Below are positions 1-14,680 of a stretch of DNA of 64,000 nucleotides, one piece after another. Position numbers and translations under genes: made by a program. Source of the stretch: an uncultured Pelagibacteraceae bacterium (GTDB lineage Bacteria > Pseudomonadota > Alphaproteobacteria > Pelagibacterales > Pelagibacteraceae); NCBI GenBank assembly GCA_902561765.1, contig CACEQR010000001.1, positions 124,001 through 188,000 of the forward strand, in the 5' to 3' direction. The notes under the pieces were generated by a model. The model was not told the origin of the DNA. It saw only the letters and a program-made list of their open reading frames with translations, and did no database searches. How positions within the stretch are numbered: the first letter of the stretch is position 1; each line of letters starts with the position of its first letter.

Positions 1-2
1 GA

Positions 3-764
3 GTTACTCCTAAAAAAGGAGGTCAAATTCACCTGGAAAGACCAGTATTCAATACTGTTAAAGAAGCAAAAGACCAGACAGGTGCGAATGCAACAATGAT
101 TTATGTTCCCGCAAAGTTTGCAGCCTCAGCAATTATAGAGGCAATAGACTCATCTATAGAATTGATTGTATGTATAAGTGAGGGAATTCCAATTTTAGAC
201 ATGCTTAAAGTAAAAAGAAAACTTTCGAACTCTAAATCGAGACTTATTGGTCCAAACTGTCCAGGTATAATAACTCCTGATGAATGTAAAATTGGAATAA
301 TGCCAGGAAACATACATAAAAAAGGAACAGTAGGCATTGTTTCTAGGTCAGGAACATTAACATACGAGGCAGTAGCCCAAACTTCAGAAAATGGCCTTGG
401 TCAATCTACTTGTATAGGAATAGGTGGAGATCCAATAAATGGTACAAATTTTATTGATTGTATAGATCTGTTTTTAAAAGATGAAGAAACTGAGTCTATA
501 GTCATGATAGGCGAGATCGGAGGAACTGCTGAAGAAGAAGCTGCAGAATTTATAAAAAATCATAAGATAAAAAAACCAATGGTTGGATTTGTTGCTGGAA
601 TTACGGCCCCGCCTGGTAGAAGAATGGGTCATGCTGGTGCAATAATATCAGGAGGAAAAGGTAACGCTGATGAAAAAATTCAAATTATGGAAAAATCAGG
701 CATTACAATGGCAAAATCACCATCTGAAATTGGAATAACTCTATTGAATAAATTGTCTAATTGA
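3..764 (+). CDS. sucD: succinyl-CoA synthetase alpha subunit, 5'-truncated by window edge
   Basis: Frame is open upstream of the listed ATG ([20 protein letters not shown]...); motifs [35 protein letters not shown]. Confidence 0.96.
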   Translation, partial: VTPKKGGQIHLERPVFNTVKEAKDQTGANATMIYVPAKFAASAIIEAIDSSIELIVCISEGIPILDMLKVKRKLSNSKSRLIGPNCPGIITPDECKIGIMPGNIHKKGTVGIVSRSGTLTYEAVAQTSENGLGQSTCIGIGGDPINGTNFIDCIDLFLKDEETESIVMIGEIGGTAEEEAAEFIKNHKIKKPMVGFVAGITAPPGRRMGHAGAIISGGKGNADEKIQIMEKSGITMAKSPSEIGITLLNKLSN

Positions 765-797
765 TAACATTTTATTCGTGTATAATTATAATTAAAA

Positions 798-3692
798 ATG
801 TCATCATCTAAAAATTTAGAATATAAAAAAACTTCATTTCTTAATAAATCAAATAGTGCATTTATAGAACAAATGTATGTGAAGTATGTAAAGAATGACC
901 CAAATTTACCTGAGAGTTGGAAAAAATATTTTTTAGATATTGGTGATGATATTAATTCAATTGTTAAAGAGGTTAATGGGCCATCTTGGAGCCCAAGAAA
1001 AAACAAAATCGATGAGAGCAAAATACTTGAAAATGAAATTGAGATTTTAGAAAGCCAAAGTCAAGAAACCGATCAAAATGATATGGTCGCGAGTAAAAGC
1101 GATTCTATTAAAGCAGTCTCTTTGATAAGAGCTTATAGACAGCGTGGTCATTTATTATCAAAAGTTGATCCATTAGAAATGAGAGAAAGTGAATATCTTG
1201 ATGAACTACATCCTGAAAATTATGGATTTAAAAAAGATGACTATAGTAAAAAAATTTATTTAGATGGTGTCTTAAATAAAGAATACTCTAACATAAAAGA
1301 AATTCTGTCTGTGTTAAGGAAAATATATTGTGGAAATATTGGTTATGAGTATATGCATATTTCAAATCCAACTGAAAGAAAATGGTTCCGTGATAGAGTT
1401 GAAAAAGACGAAAATGCTTTGAAATTTACAGTTAATGGAAAAAATGCAATTTTAAATAAATTAATACAAGCAGAAGGTTTTGAAAAATTTTTGCATACAA
1501 AATATGTTGGATCAAAAAGATTTGGTCTTGATGGTGGTGAAAGTTTGATACCTGCCTTAGAGCAAATTATTAAAATTGGTGGTCAGTCAAATATCAAAGA
1601 AGTTAAAATTGGAATGTCTCACAGAGGAAGACTGAATGTTTTGGCTAATGTTTTGCAAAAATCATATAAAAGAATATTCAATGAGTTTGCAGGTGAAATT
1701 AATAATACAGAGGAAGATAGTGCAGGTGATGTAAAATATCATTTAGGAGCATCCTCTGATAGAGAATTTGATGGAAATGTTGTTCATGTAAGTCTCACTG
1801 ATAATCCTTCACATTTAGAGGCTGTGAATCCTGTGGTTTTGGGTCAAACTAGAGCAAAGCAATTTTTTCACAAAGATGCACAAAGAAATAAAGTAATTCC
1901 TATTTTAATCCATGGTGATGCTGCTTTTGCTGGACAAGGAGTTGTTGCCGAATGTTTTGCCATGTCAGGTTTGCCAGGTCATAATACAGGAGGAACAATT
2001 CATATTATTGTAAATAACCAAATTGGATTTACAACTAGTCCAAGATTTGCAAGATCTTCTCCTCACCCTTCCGATGTTGCCAAAATGGTCGAAGCACCAA
2101 TTATACACGTCAATGGGGATGATCCAGAGGCTGTTGTTTATGGATCAAGAATTGCAACAGAGTTCAGACTTAAATTTAATCGAGATGTGGTTTTAGATTT
2201 AGTTTGTTATAGAAGATTTGGACATAATGAGGGAGATGAGCCCTCTTTTACTCAACCCCTTATGTATAAAAAAATAAAATCACATCCTTCAACAGCAAAA
2301 ATTTATGGATCAAAACTTATAGATGAAGACTTACTTTCAGAAAAAGATTTAAATGATCAAATTAAAAAATTTAAAAGTTTACTAGATGATCAATTTAAAA
2401 CTGCTAAAGACTATAAACCAAAAATAGAATGGTTTGAAGGAGCTTGGTCGAGTTATAAACCTAAAAAAGGAAAAGACAAAAAAGGTATTACAGGTGCAGA
2501 TCCTGATTTATTAAGAAATATTTCAGATAAAATAAATATAATTCCTAATGAAATTAATGTTCATAAGACAATTAGTAAAATATTTGAAAATAGAAAAAAA
2601 ACAATCGATCAAGGCTATGATATTGATTGGTCATCAGCGGAAGCACTTGCCTTTGGTTCATTGTTGGAAGAGGGTTTTCCAGTAAGATTTGTAGGTCAAG
2701 ACTCTGGAAGAGGTACTTTTAGTCAAAGGCACTCAGTTTTAAGAAATCAATTAAATAACTCAAGATATATACCATTGAATAGTATTTCAAAAATTCAAAA
2801 GAAATTTGAAATTGTAGATAGTTTTTTATCGGAATTAGCAGTTCTTGGTTTTGAGTATGGTTATAGTTTAGTAGAGCCCAATACATTAACAATCTGGGAA
2901 GCTCAGTTTGGTGATTTTGCAAATGGAGCACAAGTTATAATAGATCAATTTATATCTTCAGGTGAAAGAAAATGGCAGAGAGCCTCCGGTTTGATCATGT
3001 TATTGCCGCATGGATATGAAGGTCAGGGTCCCGAGCATTCATCTGCAAGATTGGAGAGATTTTTACAATTGTGTGCTAATGATAATCTTCAAGTGATGAA
3101 CTGCACAACGCCAGCTAATTATTTTCACGCTTTGAGAAGACAAATTCATCGTGACTTTAGAAAGCCTTTAGTTTTAATGACACCAAAATCACTTTTAAGA
3201 AATAAATATTGTGTTTCAAATATTGAGGATTTTAATAAGCAAACTTCATTTCATCGTATTTTATGGGACCACGCGTTAAATAAAGATTCTAAAAATTTTA
3301 TAAAATTAAAAAATTCTGAGGAAATTAAAAAAGTTATCCTATGTTCTGGAAAAGTATATTTTGATTTATTGGTAGCTAGAGAAAGAATTAAAAGAGACGA
3401 TGTAATCTTTTTTAGAATAGAACAACTATATCCTTTCCCTGCAAAAAGCTTGGTCAAGGAACTTAAACCTTATGCAAAAAATGCTAAATTTTATTGGTGT
3501 CAAGAGGAACCAAAAAATATGGGTGCTTGGTTTTCAGTTAGAGATTATATTCAATGGACATTAGAAACTATTAAAGCTAAAAATAATAAAATTTCTTATA
3601 TTGGAAGAAATCCTGATGCATCACCTGCTACTGGCTATGCAAAAAGGCATTCTGTTGAACAACAAGAAATTATAAAAAAAGTTTTTGAATAA
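798..3692 (+). CDS. sucA: 2-oxoglutarate dehydrogenase E1 component
   Basis: 964 aa; [42 protein letters not shown]; adjacent to sucB and lpd. Confidence 0.97.
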   Translation: MSSSKNLEYKKTSFLNKSNSAFIEQMYVKYVKNDPNLPESWKKYFLDIGDDINSIVKEVNGPSWSPRKNKIDESKILENEIEILESQSQETDQNDMVASKSDSIKAVSLIRAYRQRGHLLSKVDPLEMRESEYLDELHPENYGFKKDDYSKKIYLDGVLNKEYSNIKEILSVLRKIYCGNIGYEYMHISNPTERKWFRDRVEKDENALKFTVNGKNAILNKLIQAEGFEKFLHTKYVGSKRFGLDGGESLIPALEQIIKIGGQSNIKEVKIGMSHRGRLNVLANVLQKSYKRIFNEFAGEINNTEEDSAGDVKYHLGASSDREFDGNVVHVSLTDNPSHLEAVNPVVLGQTRAKQFFHKDAQRNKVIPILIHGDAAFAGQGVVAECFAMSGLPGHNTGGTIHIIVNNQIGFTTSPRFARSSPHPSDVAKMVEAPIIHVNGDDPEAVVYGSRIATEFRLKFNRDVVLDLVCYRRFGHNEGDEPSFTQPLMYKKIKSHPSTAKIYGSKLIDEDLLSEKDLNDQIKKFKSLLDDQFKTAKDYKPKIEWFEGAWSSYKPKKGKDKKGITGADPDLLRNISDKINIIPNEINVHKTISKIFENRKKTIDQGYDIDWSSAEALAFGSLLEEGFPVRFVGQDSGRGTFSQRHSVLRNQLNNSRYIPLNSISKIQKKFEIVDSFLSELAVLGFEYGYSLVEPNTLTIWEAQFGDFANGAQVIIDQFISSGERKWQRASGLIMLLPHGYEGQGPEHSSARLERFLQLCANDNLQVMNCTTPANYFHALRRQIHRDFRKPLVLMTPKSLLRNKYCVSNIEDFNKQTSFHRILWDHALNKDSKNFIKLKNSEEIKKVILCSGKVYFDLLVARERIKRDDVIFFRIEQLYPFPAKSLVKELKPYAKNAKFYWCQEEPKNMGAWFSVRDYIQWTLETIKAKNNKISYIGRNPDASPATGYAKRHSVEQQEIIKKVFE

Positions 3693-5032
3693 TGAGCGAA
3701 AAAATATTAGTTCCTGTATTAGGTGAAAGTATTACTGAGGCAACTGTTTCAAAATGGCTTAAAAAAGTAGGCGATCAGGTTGAAGTAGATGAAGCCATTG
3801 TTGAGCTAGAGACTGATAAAGTAAACTTAGAGGTTCCTTCACCAATAAGTGGCACATTATCAGAAATAAACTCTAAAGATGGAGATACTGTTGAAGTAGG
3901 GGCAGTTCTAGGTTCAGTTTCAGGTGGAAAATTAAAAATTGAAAAAAATGAATCCTCAAAACAAGAAATAAGTATTGATACTATTTCAAAAGAGTCAGAG
4001 AAAGAGGAAAATACCAATGTAATAAATCTTGATGTTGACAAAAAATCTAAGAAAAAATTAGATGATATTCCTTTAATGAGAGAAGAGGAACCAATGGAAC
4101 TTTTAGATGAAGTCAATGAAGAACCCCTTCTTTTAACTGATGAGGTACAAATAACTAAAACTTCAAAAGTTAATCATGTTATTCTTTCACCAGCAGTAAG
4201 GAAAATTGCTGTTGAAAATAATATAAATGTTGAAAAAGTTAAAGGAACTGGCAGAGATGGTAGAATATTAAAAGGTGACCTTTTAAGTTTGATGGGTGCA
4301 AAACCTCAAACTAATCAAAGAAAAATTCAACATGGCGAAGAAGAGAGAATTAAAATGACTAGGTTAAGACAAACTATAGCTAAAAGGCTAAAACAAGCTC
4401 AAGAAAATGCTGCTATGTTAACAACTTTTAATGAAGTTGATATGTCTGGGATAATGACAATGAGAAAAGATAATCAAGATGATTTTAAAAGCAGATATGG
4501 AATAAAGCTTGGATTAATGTCATTTTTTGTAAAAGCTTGTGTTGTTGGACTAAAATTATTTCCAGCAATAAATGCAGAAATTGAAGGTGAGGATATCATC
4601 TATAAGAATTATTATAATATAAGTTTTGCAGTTGGTACTGATAAAGGGTTAGTTGTACCCGTTTTGAGAAATGCAGATGAAATGTCATTTGCTGATATAG
4701 AAAAAGAAATTAAAAGACTATCAGAAAAAGCTAATAGTGGAAATTTATCAATTGAAGATCTTCAAGGTGGAACATTTACAATAAGTAACGGTGGAGTTTA
4801 CGGCTCAATGTTATCAACTCCTATTTTGAATCCACCTCAATCTGGAGTATTGGGAATGCACAATATTGTAGAAAGACCAGTTAATGTTAATGGTGAAATA
4901 AAAATTAAACCTATAATGTATTTAGCATTATCATATGATCATAGAATAATAGATGGAAAAGAGTCTGTCACTTTTCTAAAAACTGTTAAGGAGAGTCTTG
5001 AGGATCCAAGAAGATTATTTTTAAATATATAA
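3692..5032 (+). CDS. sucB: dihydrolipoamide succinyltransferase (E2 of OGDH)
   Basis: Lipoyl motif [13 protein letters not shown]3-binding domain [13 protein letters not shown], catalytic [17 protein letters not shown] overlap with sucA. Confidence 0.96.
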   Translation: MSEKILVPVLGESITEATVSKWLKKVGDQVEVDEAIVELETDKVNLEVPSPISGTLSEINSKDGDTVEVGAVLGSVSGGKLKIEKNESSKQEISIDTISKESEKEENTNVINLDVDKKSKKKLDDIPLMREEEPMELLDEVNEEPLLLTDEVQITKTSKVNHVILSPAVRKIAVENNINVEKVKGTGRDGRILKGDLLSLMGAKPQTNQRKIQHGEEERIKMTRLRQTIAKRLKQAQENAAMLTTFNEVDMSGIMTMRKDNQDDFKSRYGIKLGLMSFFVKACVVGLKLFPAINAEIEGEDIIYKNYYNISFAVGTDKGLVVPVLRNADEMSFADIEKEIKRLSEKANSGNLSIEDLQGGTFTISNGGVYGSMLSTPILNPPQSGVLGMHNIVERPVNVNGEIKIKPIMYLALSYDHRIIDGKESVTFLKTVKESLEDPRRLFLNI

Positions 5033-6426
5033 TGACTGATAAATTTGATGTTACAGTAATTGGTGGTGGTCCTGCAGGATACGTTTGTGCTATTAGATTA
5101 GCTCAATTAGGTTTAAATACCGCATGCATCGAATCAAGAGGAAGTTTAGGAGGAACTTGTTTAAATATTGGCTGTATACCATCAAAAAGTCTATTAAACC
5201 TATCTGAGAATTTTCATAAAGCTAAAAACTTTGCTGATATTGGTATTGAGACGGGTGAGGTAAAACTAAATTTAAAAAAAATGATGGAAAATAAAGATAA
5301 ATCAGTATTAGTATTGACAAAAGGTGTGGAGTTTCTGTTTAAAAAAAATAAGGTTACATACATAAAAGGGATTGGAACATTAAAAAGTAGAGATGAAATC
5401 TTAGTAAAGAATAACGAAGAAGAGAAAACAATTAAATCAGATAAAATAATTATTAGTACTGGTTCTGCTCCTTTATCTCTTCCTGGAATAGAATTTGATG
5501 AAAAACAAATACTTTCTTCAACAGGCGCATTATCTATTTCTAGGCTGCCAAAAAAAATGATTGTAGTAGGTGGTGGATATATTGGTTTAGAAATGGGATC
5601 AGTTTGGTCAAGATTGGGAACCGAAGTACAAGTTGTAGAGTATCTCGATCATATTACACCTGGATTAGATAAAGAAATATCAAGTGAGTTTATGAAAATT
5701 TTGAAAAAACAAAATATTAAATTTGACTTAAATACTAAGGTTGAAAAAATTTCTAAAAGTAGTGAAGGAGTAATTGTTGAAATCTCTAATAAAGGAAATA
5801 AAAGTAAACTAGAAGCTGATGTAGTTCTTATTTCAGTAGGGCGGAAACCTTATACGGATAATTTAAATTTAGATCAAATTGGCGTAATTCTTGATAAAAA
5901 AGGTAGAGTTAAAGTTAATAAAAATTTTGAGACAAATATTAAAAATATTTACGCAATAGGAGACGTTATAGATGGTCCTATGCTTGCACATAAAGCAGAG
6001 GAAGAAGGTATTGCTGTCGCAGAGCTCATTGCAGGTCAATCTGGACATGTTAATTATAACTTGATACCAGGAGTGATATATACATCCCCTGAAGTTGCTT
6101 ATGTGGGTGAAAATGAGGAACAGCTTAAAGAAAAAAATATTAATTATAAAATTGGAAAATTTCCTTTTATGGCAAATTCAAGAGCTAAAGCAATAAATCA
6201 AGCTGAAGGATTTGTAAAAATATTAGCTGATAGCTCCACAGATCGCGTTTTAGGTGTGCATATTATTGGTCCACATGCTGGAGAAATGATTGCTGAGATG
6301 TCTGTTGCTATGGAGTTCGGAGCAAGTTCGGAGGATATTGCAAGAACTTGTCACGCTCATCCAACTTTTTCAGAGGCAATTAAGGAAGCAGCTTTATCTG
6401 TAGATAAAAGACAGATTCACTCTTAA
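5032..6426 (+). CDS. lpdA: dihydrolipoamide dehydrogenase
   Basis: GGGPAGYVCAIRLAQLG, redox GGTCLNIGCIPSK, HAHPTFSEAIKEA. Confidence 0.96.
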   Translation: MTDKFDVTVIGGGPAGYVCAIRLAQLGLNTACIESRGSLGGTCLNIGCIPSKSLLNLSENFHKAKNFADIGIETGEVKLNLKKMMENKDKSVLVLTKGVEFLFKKNKVTYIKGIGTLKSRDEILVKNNEEEKTIKSDKIIISTGSAPLSLPGIEFDEKQILSSTGALSISRLPKKMIVVGGGYIGLEMGSVWSRLGTEVQVVEYLDHITPGLDKEISSEFMKILKKQNIKFDLNTKVEKISKSSEGVIVEISNKGNKSKLEADVVLISVGRKPYTDNLNLDQIGVILDKKGRVKVNKNFETNIKNIYAIGDVIDGPMLAHKAEEEGIAVAELIAGQSGHVNYNLIPGVIYTSPEVAYVGENEEQLKEKNINYKIGKFPFMANSRAKAINQAEGFVKILADSSTDRVLGVHIIGPHAGEMIAEMSVAMEFGASSEDIARTCHAHPTFSEAIKEAALSVDKRQIHS

Positions 6427-6470
6427 ACTGGATTAAAATTCATATCTTTCATTATGTTAATCACAAAGTA

Positions 6471-7838
6471 GTGATATATTTAAGAATGACTATAGGTTTA
6501 GGTAAAAAATTCCTTTTACAAAAAAATTACAAAGATGCTGAGAAAATATTTCTAGATTTAAATAAAAAAAATAATAATTTTGAGACCAATTATAATCTTG
6601 GAGTTATAAACTTTGAATTAAAGAAAATTAAACAAAGTTTAAAATATTTTGAAAAGTGTAAAAAAATAGACCCAAGATCCTTAAATACTTATTTAAAAAT
6701 CGCATATTTAGAACAATCTAGAGGTGATATAGAAAAATCATTATCAACTTATCAAAAAGTTTTGGAAATAAATATAAAAGATATTAGAGCTTATTACGGA
6801 ATTTTCACATTAAATCCAAACTTTCTTAAAGAAAGCCATTTTCAAGTTATAAAAAAAATTAATGAGAGTCCAAAAGCAAACGTTTTAGAAAAATTTTTAT
6901 CTGAGTTTTTAATGTCTAAAAAAGAGAAGAATGAGGGCAACTTTGATAAGGAATTGATCTTTTTAAATAATGCTCACACCCTCTGTTTCGATTTTAAAAA
7001 AGAGTATAACCTTCAATCACAAAAATATTACTCACAAATAATTTTGGAGAACTACAATCAATCAAATTTTATAGATAATGATAAAAAAAATTATTTATTT
7101 GATAATATATCGCCAATATTTATTATAGGTTTGCCCAGATCAGGATCCACATTAGTTGAGGCGATTATAACCTCATCTGAGGACAAGGTTCCATCATTTG
7201 GAGAAAGTGCCTTTATTAACATGGGAATAATAAATCAACTTTCTTCAAAAATATTATCAAATAATGAAATCAAAGAAACATTCAATTTTAAAGTTAATGA
7301 ATTACAAGATTTTGTAAATAAGAAATATTCTCAGTTTTCATTAATTGAAGATAACACAAATAATTTTGTCGATAAATCTTTAGAAAATTTTTTTAATATA
7401 GAATTTATATTAAGTATTTTTCCCAAAGCTCGTTTTCTGCATTGTCATAGAAATCTTAAGGATTCAATAGTAGGAATTTATCAATCTTTATTACCTGACG
7501 TTTCTTGGACCCATAGTATAGAAAATATAATTATTTATATAGATAATTATAAAAAAATAATGGATTACTTCAAAAAAAAATATCCAGATAAAATTTTTGA
7601 TATTTCATTGGAGTATTTAACAAATAATAAAGAAGAAGTTTCAAAAAATATATTTAATTTTTGTAATATAAAATGGAATTCTAATGTTCTTGAGTTTTAT
7701 AAGAGACAAGATCTAGATATTAGAACAACAAGTAATATCCAAATTAGAAACAAGATTAATAGTTATGACACTAAAAAGTATTCACAATACTATAATTTGT
7801 TTGAGAATTACAAAGATAAATATAATTGGTTAAAATAA
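6471..7838 (+). CDS. TPR-repeat protein with sulfotransferase domain
   Basis: N-terminal TPR-like repeats (NLGVINFELKKIKQSLKYFEKCKKIDP); sulfotransferase PAPS-loop-like FIIGLPRSGSTLVEAI. True start may be 6486. Confidence 0.8.
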   Translation: MIYLRMTIGLGKKFLLQKNYKDAEKIFLDLNKKNNNFETNYNLGVINFELKKIKQSLKYFEKCKKIDPRSLNTYLKIAYLEQSRGDIEKSLSTYQKVLEINIKDIRAYYGIFTLNPNFLKESHFQVIKKINESPKANVLEKFLSEFLMSKKEKNEGNFDKELIFLNNAHTLCFDFKKEYNLQSQKYYSQIILENYNQSNFIDNDKKNYLFDNISPIFIIGLPRSGSTLVEAIITSSEDKVPSFGESAFINMGIINQLSSKILSNNEIKETFNFKVNELQDFVNKKYSQFSLIEDNTNNFVDKSLENFFNIEFILSIFPKARFLHCHRNLKDSIVGIYQSLLPDVSWTHSIENIIIYIDNYKKIMDYFKKKYPDKIFDISLEYLTNNKEEVSKNIFNFCNIKWNSNVLEFYKRQDLDIRTTSNIQIRNKINSYDTKKYSQYYNLFENYKDKYNWLK

Positions 7839-9794
7839 ATGCAAATTCCAGTTTTATTACCAAATATCTTTAATTATCCATTTACTTACGAAAGTGATAA
7901 AAAATTGAGTCCAGGAACTTATGTAAAAGTTCCATTTGGTAAAAAAGATTTAACTGGTGTTGTTTGGAATTTGTATGAACAAAAAACTCAAAAGAAATTC
8001 AAACTAAAAAAAATTAAATCTATTATTAAAGTAGATCCTCTAAAAATAGAAACAATAAAATTTTTAAATTGGTTTTCAAGCTATAATTTAGTGCCTATTG
8101 GAATGTCATTAAAACTTCATTTACTCGGAGGAGATGCTATAACAAAATTTGATGATAAAGATTATTTAATCTTTAACAATAAAAGAACTACTCAAACTTT
8201 TAGACTTTCTGGAGATCAAGATAGAGTATTTAAAGAAATGTCAAAAAAAGGTGAAGAATTTAGAGTTCACCTTCTACAAGGAACAACTGGATCTGGAAAA
8301 ACAATTGTGTATTTCAAGCAAATAGACGAAATATTAAAAAAAGGTAAGCAAGCTTTAATTTTGTTACCTGAAATTGGACTTACTACAGAGTTCGAAAAAA
8401 AATTTGAGGAATTTTTTGGTTTCAGAGCTGCTATTTGGCATTCTGTAATAACTCCAAAAAAAAAGAAAATTATTTGGAGCGGTATTTCATCTGGGACAAT
8501 TAAAGTTGTTATAGGAGCTAGATCATCTCTATTTCTCCCATTTAAAAAATTAGGACTAATAATAGTTGATGAAGAACATGATCAATCTTTTAAGCAAGAT
8601 GAAGGAGTAATTTACAATGCTAGAGATATGGCAATAGCTAGGGCAAATTTTGAAAATATTCCTATAAACCTTGTGTCTGCAGTCCCGTCTATTGAGACTT
8701 ACTCAAATATTAAAAGAAAAAAATATTCAATTTCAAGATTAACCAAAAGATATAAAGATGCAAATCATCCTTCATTTGAAATAATTGATTTAAAAAAAAA
8801 TAAACTAGATAAGCAATCATGGATTGCTTCAGAAACTCTAATTAAAGTTCAAGATCACTTAAAAAAAAAGGATCAAGTTTTATTTTTTATGAATAGAAGG
8901 GGCTTTGCCCCTTATGTTTTATGTAAAAATTGTGTGAAAGTTTATTCTTGTCCAAATTGTTCAATAAATTTAGTTTTTCATAAACATAAAAACACTTTGC
9001 TTTGCCATTATTGTGGCTTCAAAAATAAATTAAATAGAAGTTGTATGAAAGGTGGTAATTGCGATTTTGTTTTCAGCGGACCTGGTGTTGAAAGAATTGC
9101 CGAAGAGGTAAAGGCAAAATTTCCAAATAAAAATATATCAATTTTTTCTAGTGATACGATGAATAAAAAATCATCTAAAAATAAACTTGAAAGTATATTG
9201 AATGGTGAAGTTGATATCTTAATTGGTACACAGTTGATATCTAAAGGTTTCCATTTTCCAAATTTAAATTGTATTGTTGTCTTGGATATTGACCTTGCAT
9301 CGAATGGACATGATTTAAGAACAGCAGAAAAAAATCTTCAACTCTATCACCAATTATCAGGAAGAGCTGGTAGAACTGGAAACCCAGCTAAAGTATATTT
9401 TCAAACTTATGGTATTAATAAAAATATTATAAATCAAATTACTAACAATGATCCTTTTATTTTTTTAGATAGCGAATTGAAACTAAGAGAGAAAAATAAT
9501 CTGCCACCATATGAAAGGTTTGTTTCATTAATACTTACTTCGTCAAAAGAAAATATTTTAGAAAAAGAGTCACAAAGTTTTAAAAATAAACTCTTAAATT
9601 CTCTAGATGATAGAGTCTTGGGACCAGTAAATGCTCCAATTTACAAAGTTAAGAGTAAGTATAGACAAAGGTTCTTAATAAGATCAAAAAAAGGGTCAAA
9701 AATTCAGAAAAAATTGGGTGAAATATTGAATAAACATAAATTGTCACCTGAAATAAAACTGACGGTTGATGTTGATCCAATAACCTTTAATTAA
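7839..9794 (+). CDS. priA: primosomal protein N' (PriA helicase)
   Basis: Walker A GTTGSGKT, DEEHD, zinc-binding CKNCVKVYSCPNC / CHYCG, GAGRTG-type helicase motif. Confidence 0.95.
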   Translation: MQIPVLLPNIFNYPFTYESDKKLSPGTYVKVPFGKKDLTGVVWNLYEQKTQKKFKLKKIKSIIKVDPLKIETIKFLNWFSSYNLVPIGMSLKLHLLGGDAITKFDDKDYLIFNNKRTTQTFRLSGDQDRVFKEMSKKGEEFRVHLLQGTTGSGKTIVYFKQIDEILKKGKQALILLPEIGLTTEFEKKFEEFFGFRAAIWHSVITPKKKKIIWSGISSGTIKVVIGARSSLFLPFKKLGLIIVDEEHDQSFKQDEGVIYNARDMAIARANFENIPINLVSAVPSIETYSNIKRKKYSISRLTKRYKDANHPSFEIIDLKKNKLDKQSWIASETLIKVQDHLKKKDQVLFFMNRRGFAPYVLCKNCVKVYSCPNCSINLVFHKHKNTLLCHYCGFKNKLNRSCMKGGNCDFVFSGPGVERIAEEVKAKFPNKNISIFSSDTMNKKSSKNKLESILNGEVDILIGTQLISKGFHFPNLNCIVVLDIDLASNGHDLRTAEKNLQLYHQLSGRAGRTGNPAKVYFQTYGINKNIINQITNNDPFIFLDSELKLREKNNLPPYERFVSLILTSSKENILEKESQSFKNKLLNSLDDRVLGPVNAPIYKVKSKYRQRFLIRSKKGSKIQKKLGEILNKHKLSPEIKLTVDVDPITFN

Positions 9795-9892
9795 GAGACA
9801 AAATAGGTATTAAATAATAAATCTGATACTTGAAGACATCATACTCATATGCTACTTAATCCAGAAAATCATCGAATTATAAAGAGTTTAAA

Positions 9893-10450
9893 TTGAGCAA
9901 AAATAACAGTTTTTCAGTAACCACAGCTAGCAGGTATTCTTTAGCTTTATATGAGTTGGCAAAAGAGGATAATGCTATAGACGAGATTGAAAATCAATCA
10001 ATCTCTATATTAAAATTAATAGATGACAGTGAAGATTTTAAGTCATTAATAAAAGATCCAACTAACTCAGTAAATGACTTACAAAATGTAATTAGTAAAA
10101 TTTCAAATATCTATAAATTAAATGTTTTGTTATCAAAGTTTTTAGGATTTTTAATTCTAAAAAGAAGATTTTTTTATCTTAAATCAATTCTACAAGATTT
10201 TGTTGATACTTGCTCAAAAAAAAGAGGTGAGGTTAAAGCAGAATTAATATCTTCAAAAGAATTATCAGATGATCAAGTAAGCAAAATTAAAAATGAATTA
10301 GCTGAGAACTTTAGCAAAAAAATAAAATTAGACTATAAGTATGATAAAAGTTTAATTGGAGGTTTAATAATACAAGTTGGAAGTATTATGGTTGACACCT
10401 CTATTAAAAATAAATTACAACAAATCGAAAATACAATGATAGAGGCTTAA
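9893..10450 (+). CDS. atpH: F1F0 ATP synthase delta subunit
   Basis: OSCP/delta-like 185 aa directly upstream of atpA; TTG start. Confidence 0.9.
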   Translation: MSKNNSFSVTTASRYSLALYELAKEDNAIDEIENQSISILKLIDDSEDFKSLIKDPTNSVNDLQNVISKISNIYKLNVLLSKFLGFLILKRRFFYLKSILQDFVDTCSKKRGEVKAELISSKELSDDQVSKIKNELAENFSKKIKLDYKYDKSLIGGLIIQVGSIMVDTSIKNKLQQIENTMIEA

Positions 10451-11986
10451 ATGGAAATAAATCCTTCAGAAGTTACAAAAATATTAAAAGAACAAATTAA
10501 AAAATTTGGTGATAAAGCTGAGGTCACTGAAGTAGGACAAGTTTTGTCTGTGGGTGATGGTATAGCGAGAATTTATGGATTAGATAATGTTCAAGCTGGT
10601 GAGATGGTAGAGTTTTCTGATGGATCAAAAGGTATGGCCTTAAATCTTGAGAGTGAAAATGTAGGGGTTGTTATTTTTGGAGATGACAAAGCTGTAAAAG
10701 AGGGAGACACTGTAAAAAGAACAGGTGCAATTGTAGATACACCAGTTGGAAAAGAATTATTAGGTAGAGTTGTTGATGGTTTGGGAAATCCAATTGATGG
10801 AAAAGGTGCTTTAGATAAAAGTGTAAAAAGAAGTAGGGTTGAGGTAAAAGCTCCTGGTATTATTCCACGTAAATCTGTAAGTGAGCCAATGCAGACTGGG
10901 CTTAAATCAATTGATAGTCTAGTTCCAATCGGGAGAGGTCAAAGAGAACTAATCATTGGTGATAGACAAACTGGTAAAACAGCCGTAGCTATAGATGCCA
11001 TTATAAATCAGAAAAAAATTAATGAGTCTGGTGATGAGAAGAAAAAACTTTATTGTATTTATGTTGCTGTAGGTCAAAAACGGTCAACTGTTAGACAAAT
11101 TGAAAAAACTTTAGAAGAAGCGGGTGCGATGGAGTATACAACGATAGTTGCTGCTACCGCATCAGATGCAGCACCTTTACAATTTCTAGCTCCATATACT
11201 GGATGTGCTATGGGCGAGTACTTTAGAGATAATGGTATGCATGCTTTGATAATATATGATGATTTATCAAAACAGGCAGTAGCTTATAGACAAATGTCTC
11301 TTTTATTAAGAAGACCACCAGGTAGAGAAGCTTATCCTGGTGATGTCTTTTATTTACACAGCAGATTGCTTGAAAGAGCTGCAAAATTAGGAGACGAGCA
11401 TGGTGGAGGATCTTTAACAGCACTTCCAATTATTGAAACTCAAGGTGGAGATGTATCGGCATTTATACCAACAAATGTTATTTCAATTACTGATGGTCAA
11501 ATATTCCTTGAAACTGAACTTTTTAACCAAGGTATAAGACCAGCGATAAATGTTGGTTTGTCTGTATCAAGAGTTGGATCTTCAGCTCAAACTAAAGCGA
11601 TGAAAAAGGTATCTGGCTCAATGAAGTTAGAACTAGCACAATATCGTGAAATGGCAGCATTTGCACAATTTGGTTCAGATCTTGATGCATCTACTCAGAA
11701 ATTACTTAATAGAGGTTCAAAATTAACTGAACTTTTAAAACAAAATCAATATTCTCCAATGACAGTTGCAGAACAAGTAATTTCTGTATTCTGTGGGGTA
11801 AAAGGACATCTTGATGATATAGATCAAAAAGACATAGCTAGTTTTGAGAATAAAATTATTGAAAAATGTAAAGCTGAAAAATCAGATATAATTGATTCAA
11901 TTTCAAGCTCTGGAAAACTTGAAGATGACAAAGAGAAGGAATTGAATGAAATTATTCTTGAACTTAAGAAAGATTTTAAATCATAA
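10451..11986 (+). CDS. atpA: F1 ATP synthase alpha subunit
   Basis: [45 protein letters not shown]. Confidence 0.98.
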   Translation: MEINPSEVTKILKEQIKKFGDKAEVTEVGQVLSVGDGIARIYGLDNVQAGEMVEFSDGSKGMALNLESENVGVVIFGDDKAVKEGDTVKRTGAIVDTPVGKELLGRVVDGLGNPIDGKGALDKSVKRSRVEVKAPGIIPRKSVSEPMQTGLKSIDSLVPIGRGQRELIIGDRQTGKTAVAIDAIINQKKINESGDEKKKLYCIYVAVGQKRSTVRQIEKTLEEAGAMEYTTIVAATASDAAPLQFLAPYTGCAMGEYFRDNGMHALIIYDDLSKQAVAYRQMSLLLRRPPGREAYPGDVFYLHSRLLERAAKLGDEHGGGSLTALPIIETQGGDVSAFIPTNVISITDGQIFLETELFNQGIRPAINVGLSVSRVGSSAQTKAMKKVSGSMKLELAQYREMAAFAQFGSDLDASTQKLLNRGSKLTELLKQNQYSPMTVAEQVISVFCGVKGHLDDIDQKDIASFENKIIEKCKAEKSDIIDSISSSGKLEDDKEKELNEIILELKKDFKS

Positions 11987-11991
11987 AAATA

Positions 11992-14287
<2,296 letters not shown>

Positions 14288-14288
<1 letters not shown>

Positions 14289-14680
14289 TGAGCGAAGAAT
14301 ACTCACTAGAAATAGTAAACCCTGAAAAGTCATTTTTATCTAAAAATGACGTTACTGAAGTAGTAGTGCCTGCATTTGAGGGAGAAATCGGAATTTTAAA
14401 GGACCATATTTCTATCATATCTTTTTTAAAACCTGGAATTATTAAGATCTATTCTAAGTCTGGAGAGGATAGCTACTATGTGAATGATGGCATAATTGAA
14501 TTTAAAAATAATAATCTTTCTATACTTACAAGTCTTATTTTTAATTTAAAAGATATTGATAAACAAAAAATATCAGAAATTATGAAATCAGCAGAAGAAG
14601 AATTAAGTAAGTCTGAAATCAGTGATCAAACAAAATATTTGTTAGATCAGAAAATTGAAGTATTAAAATCAATTAACTAA
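14288..14680 (+). CDS. atpC: F1 ATP synthase epsilon subunit
   Basis: 130 aa after atpD, TAATG overlap; VPAFEGEIGILKDHISII. Confidence 0.92.

Noticed and set aside
9795-9892. 98-bp gap before atpH as possible tRNA or structured RNA
   Set aside because: No cloverleaf or strong dyad seen; only a weak promoter-like TTGAAG-17 nt-TACTTA arrangement.
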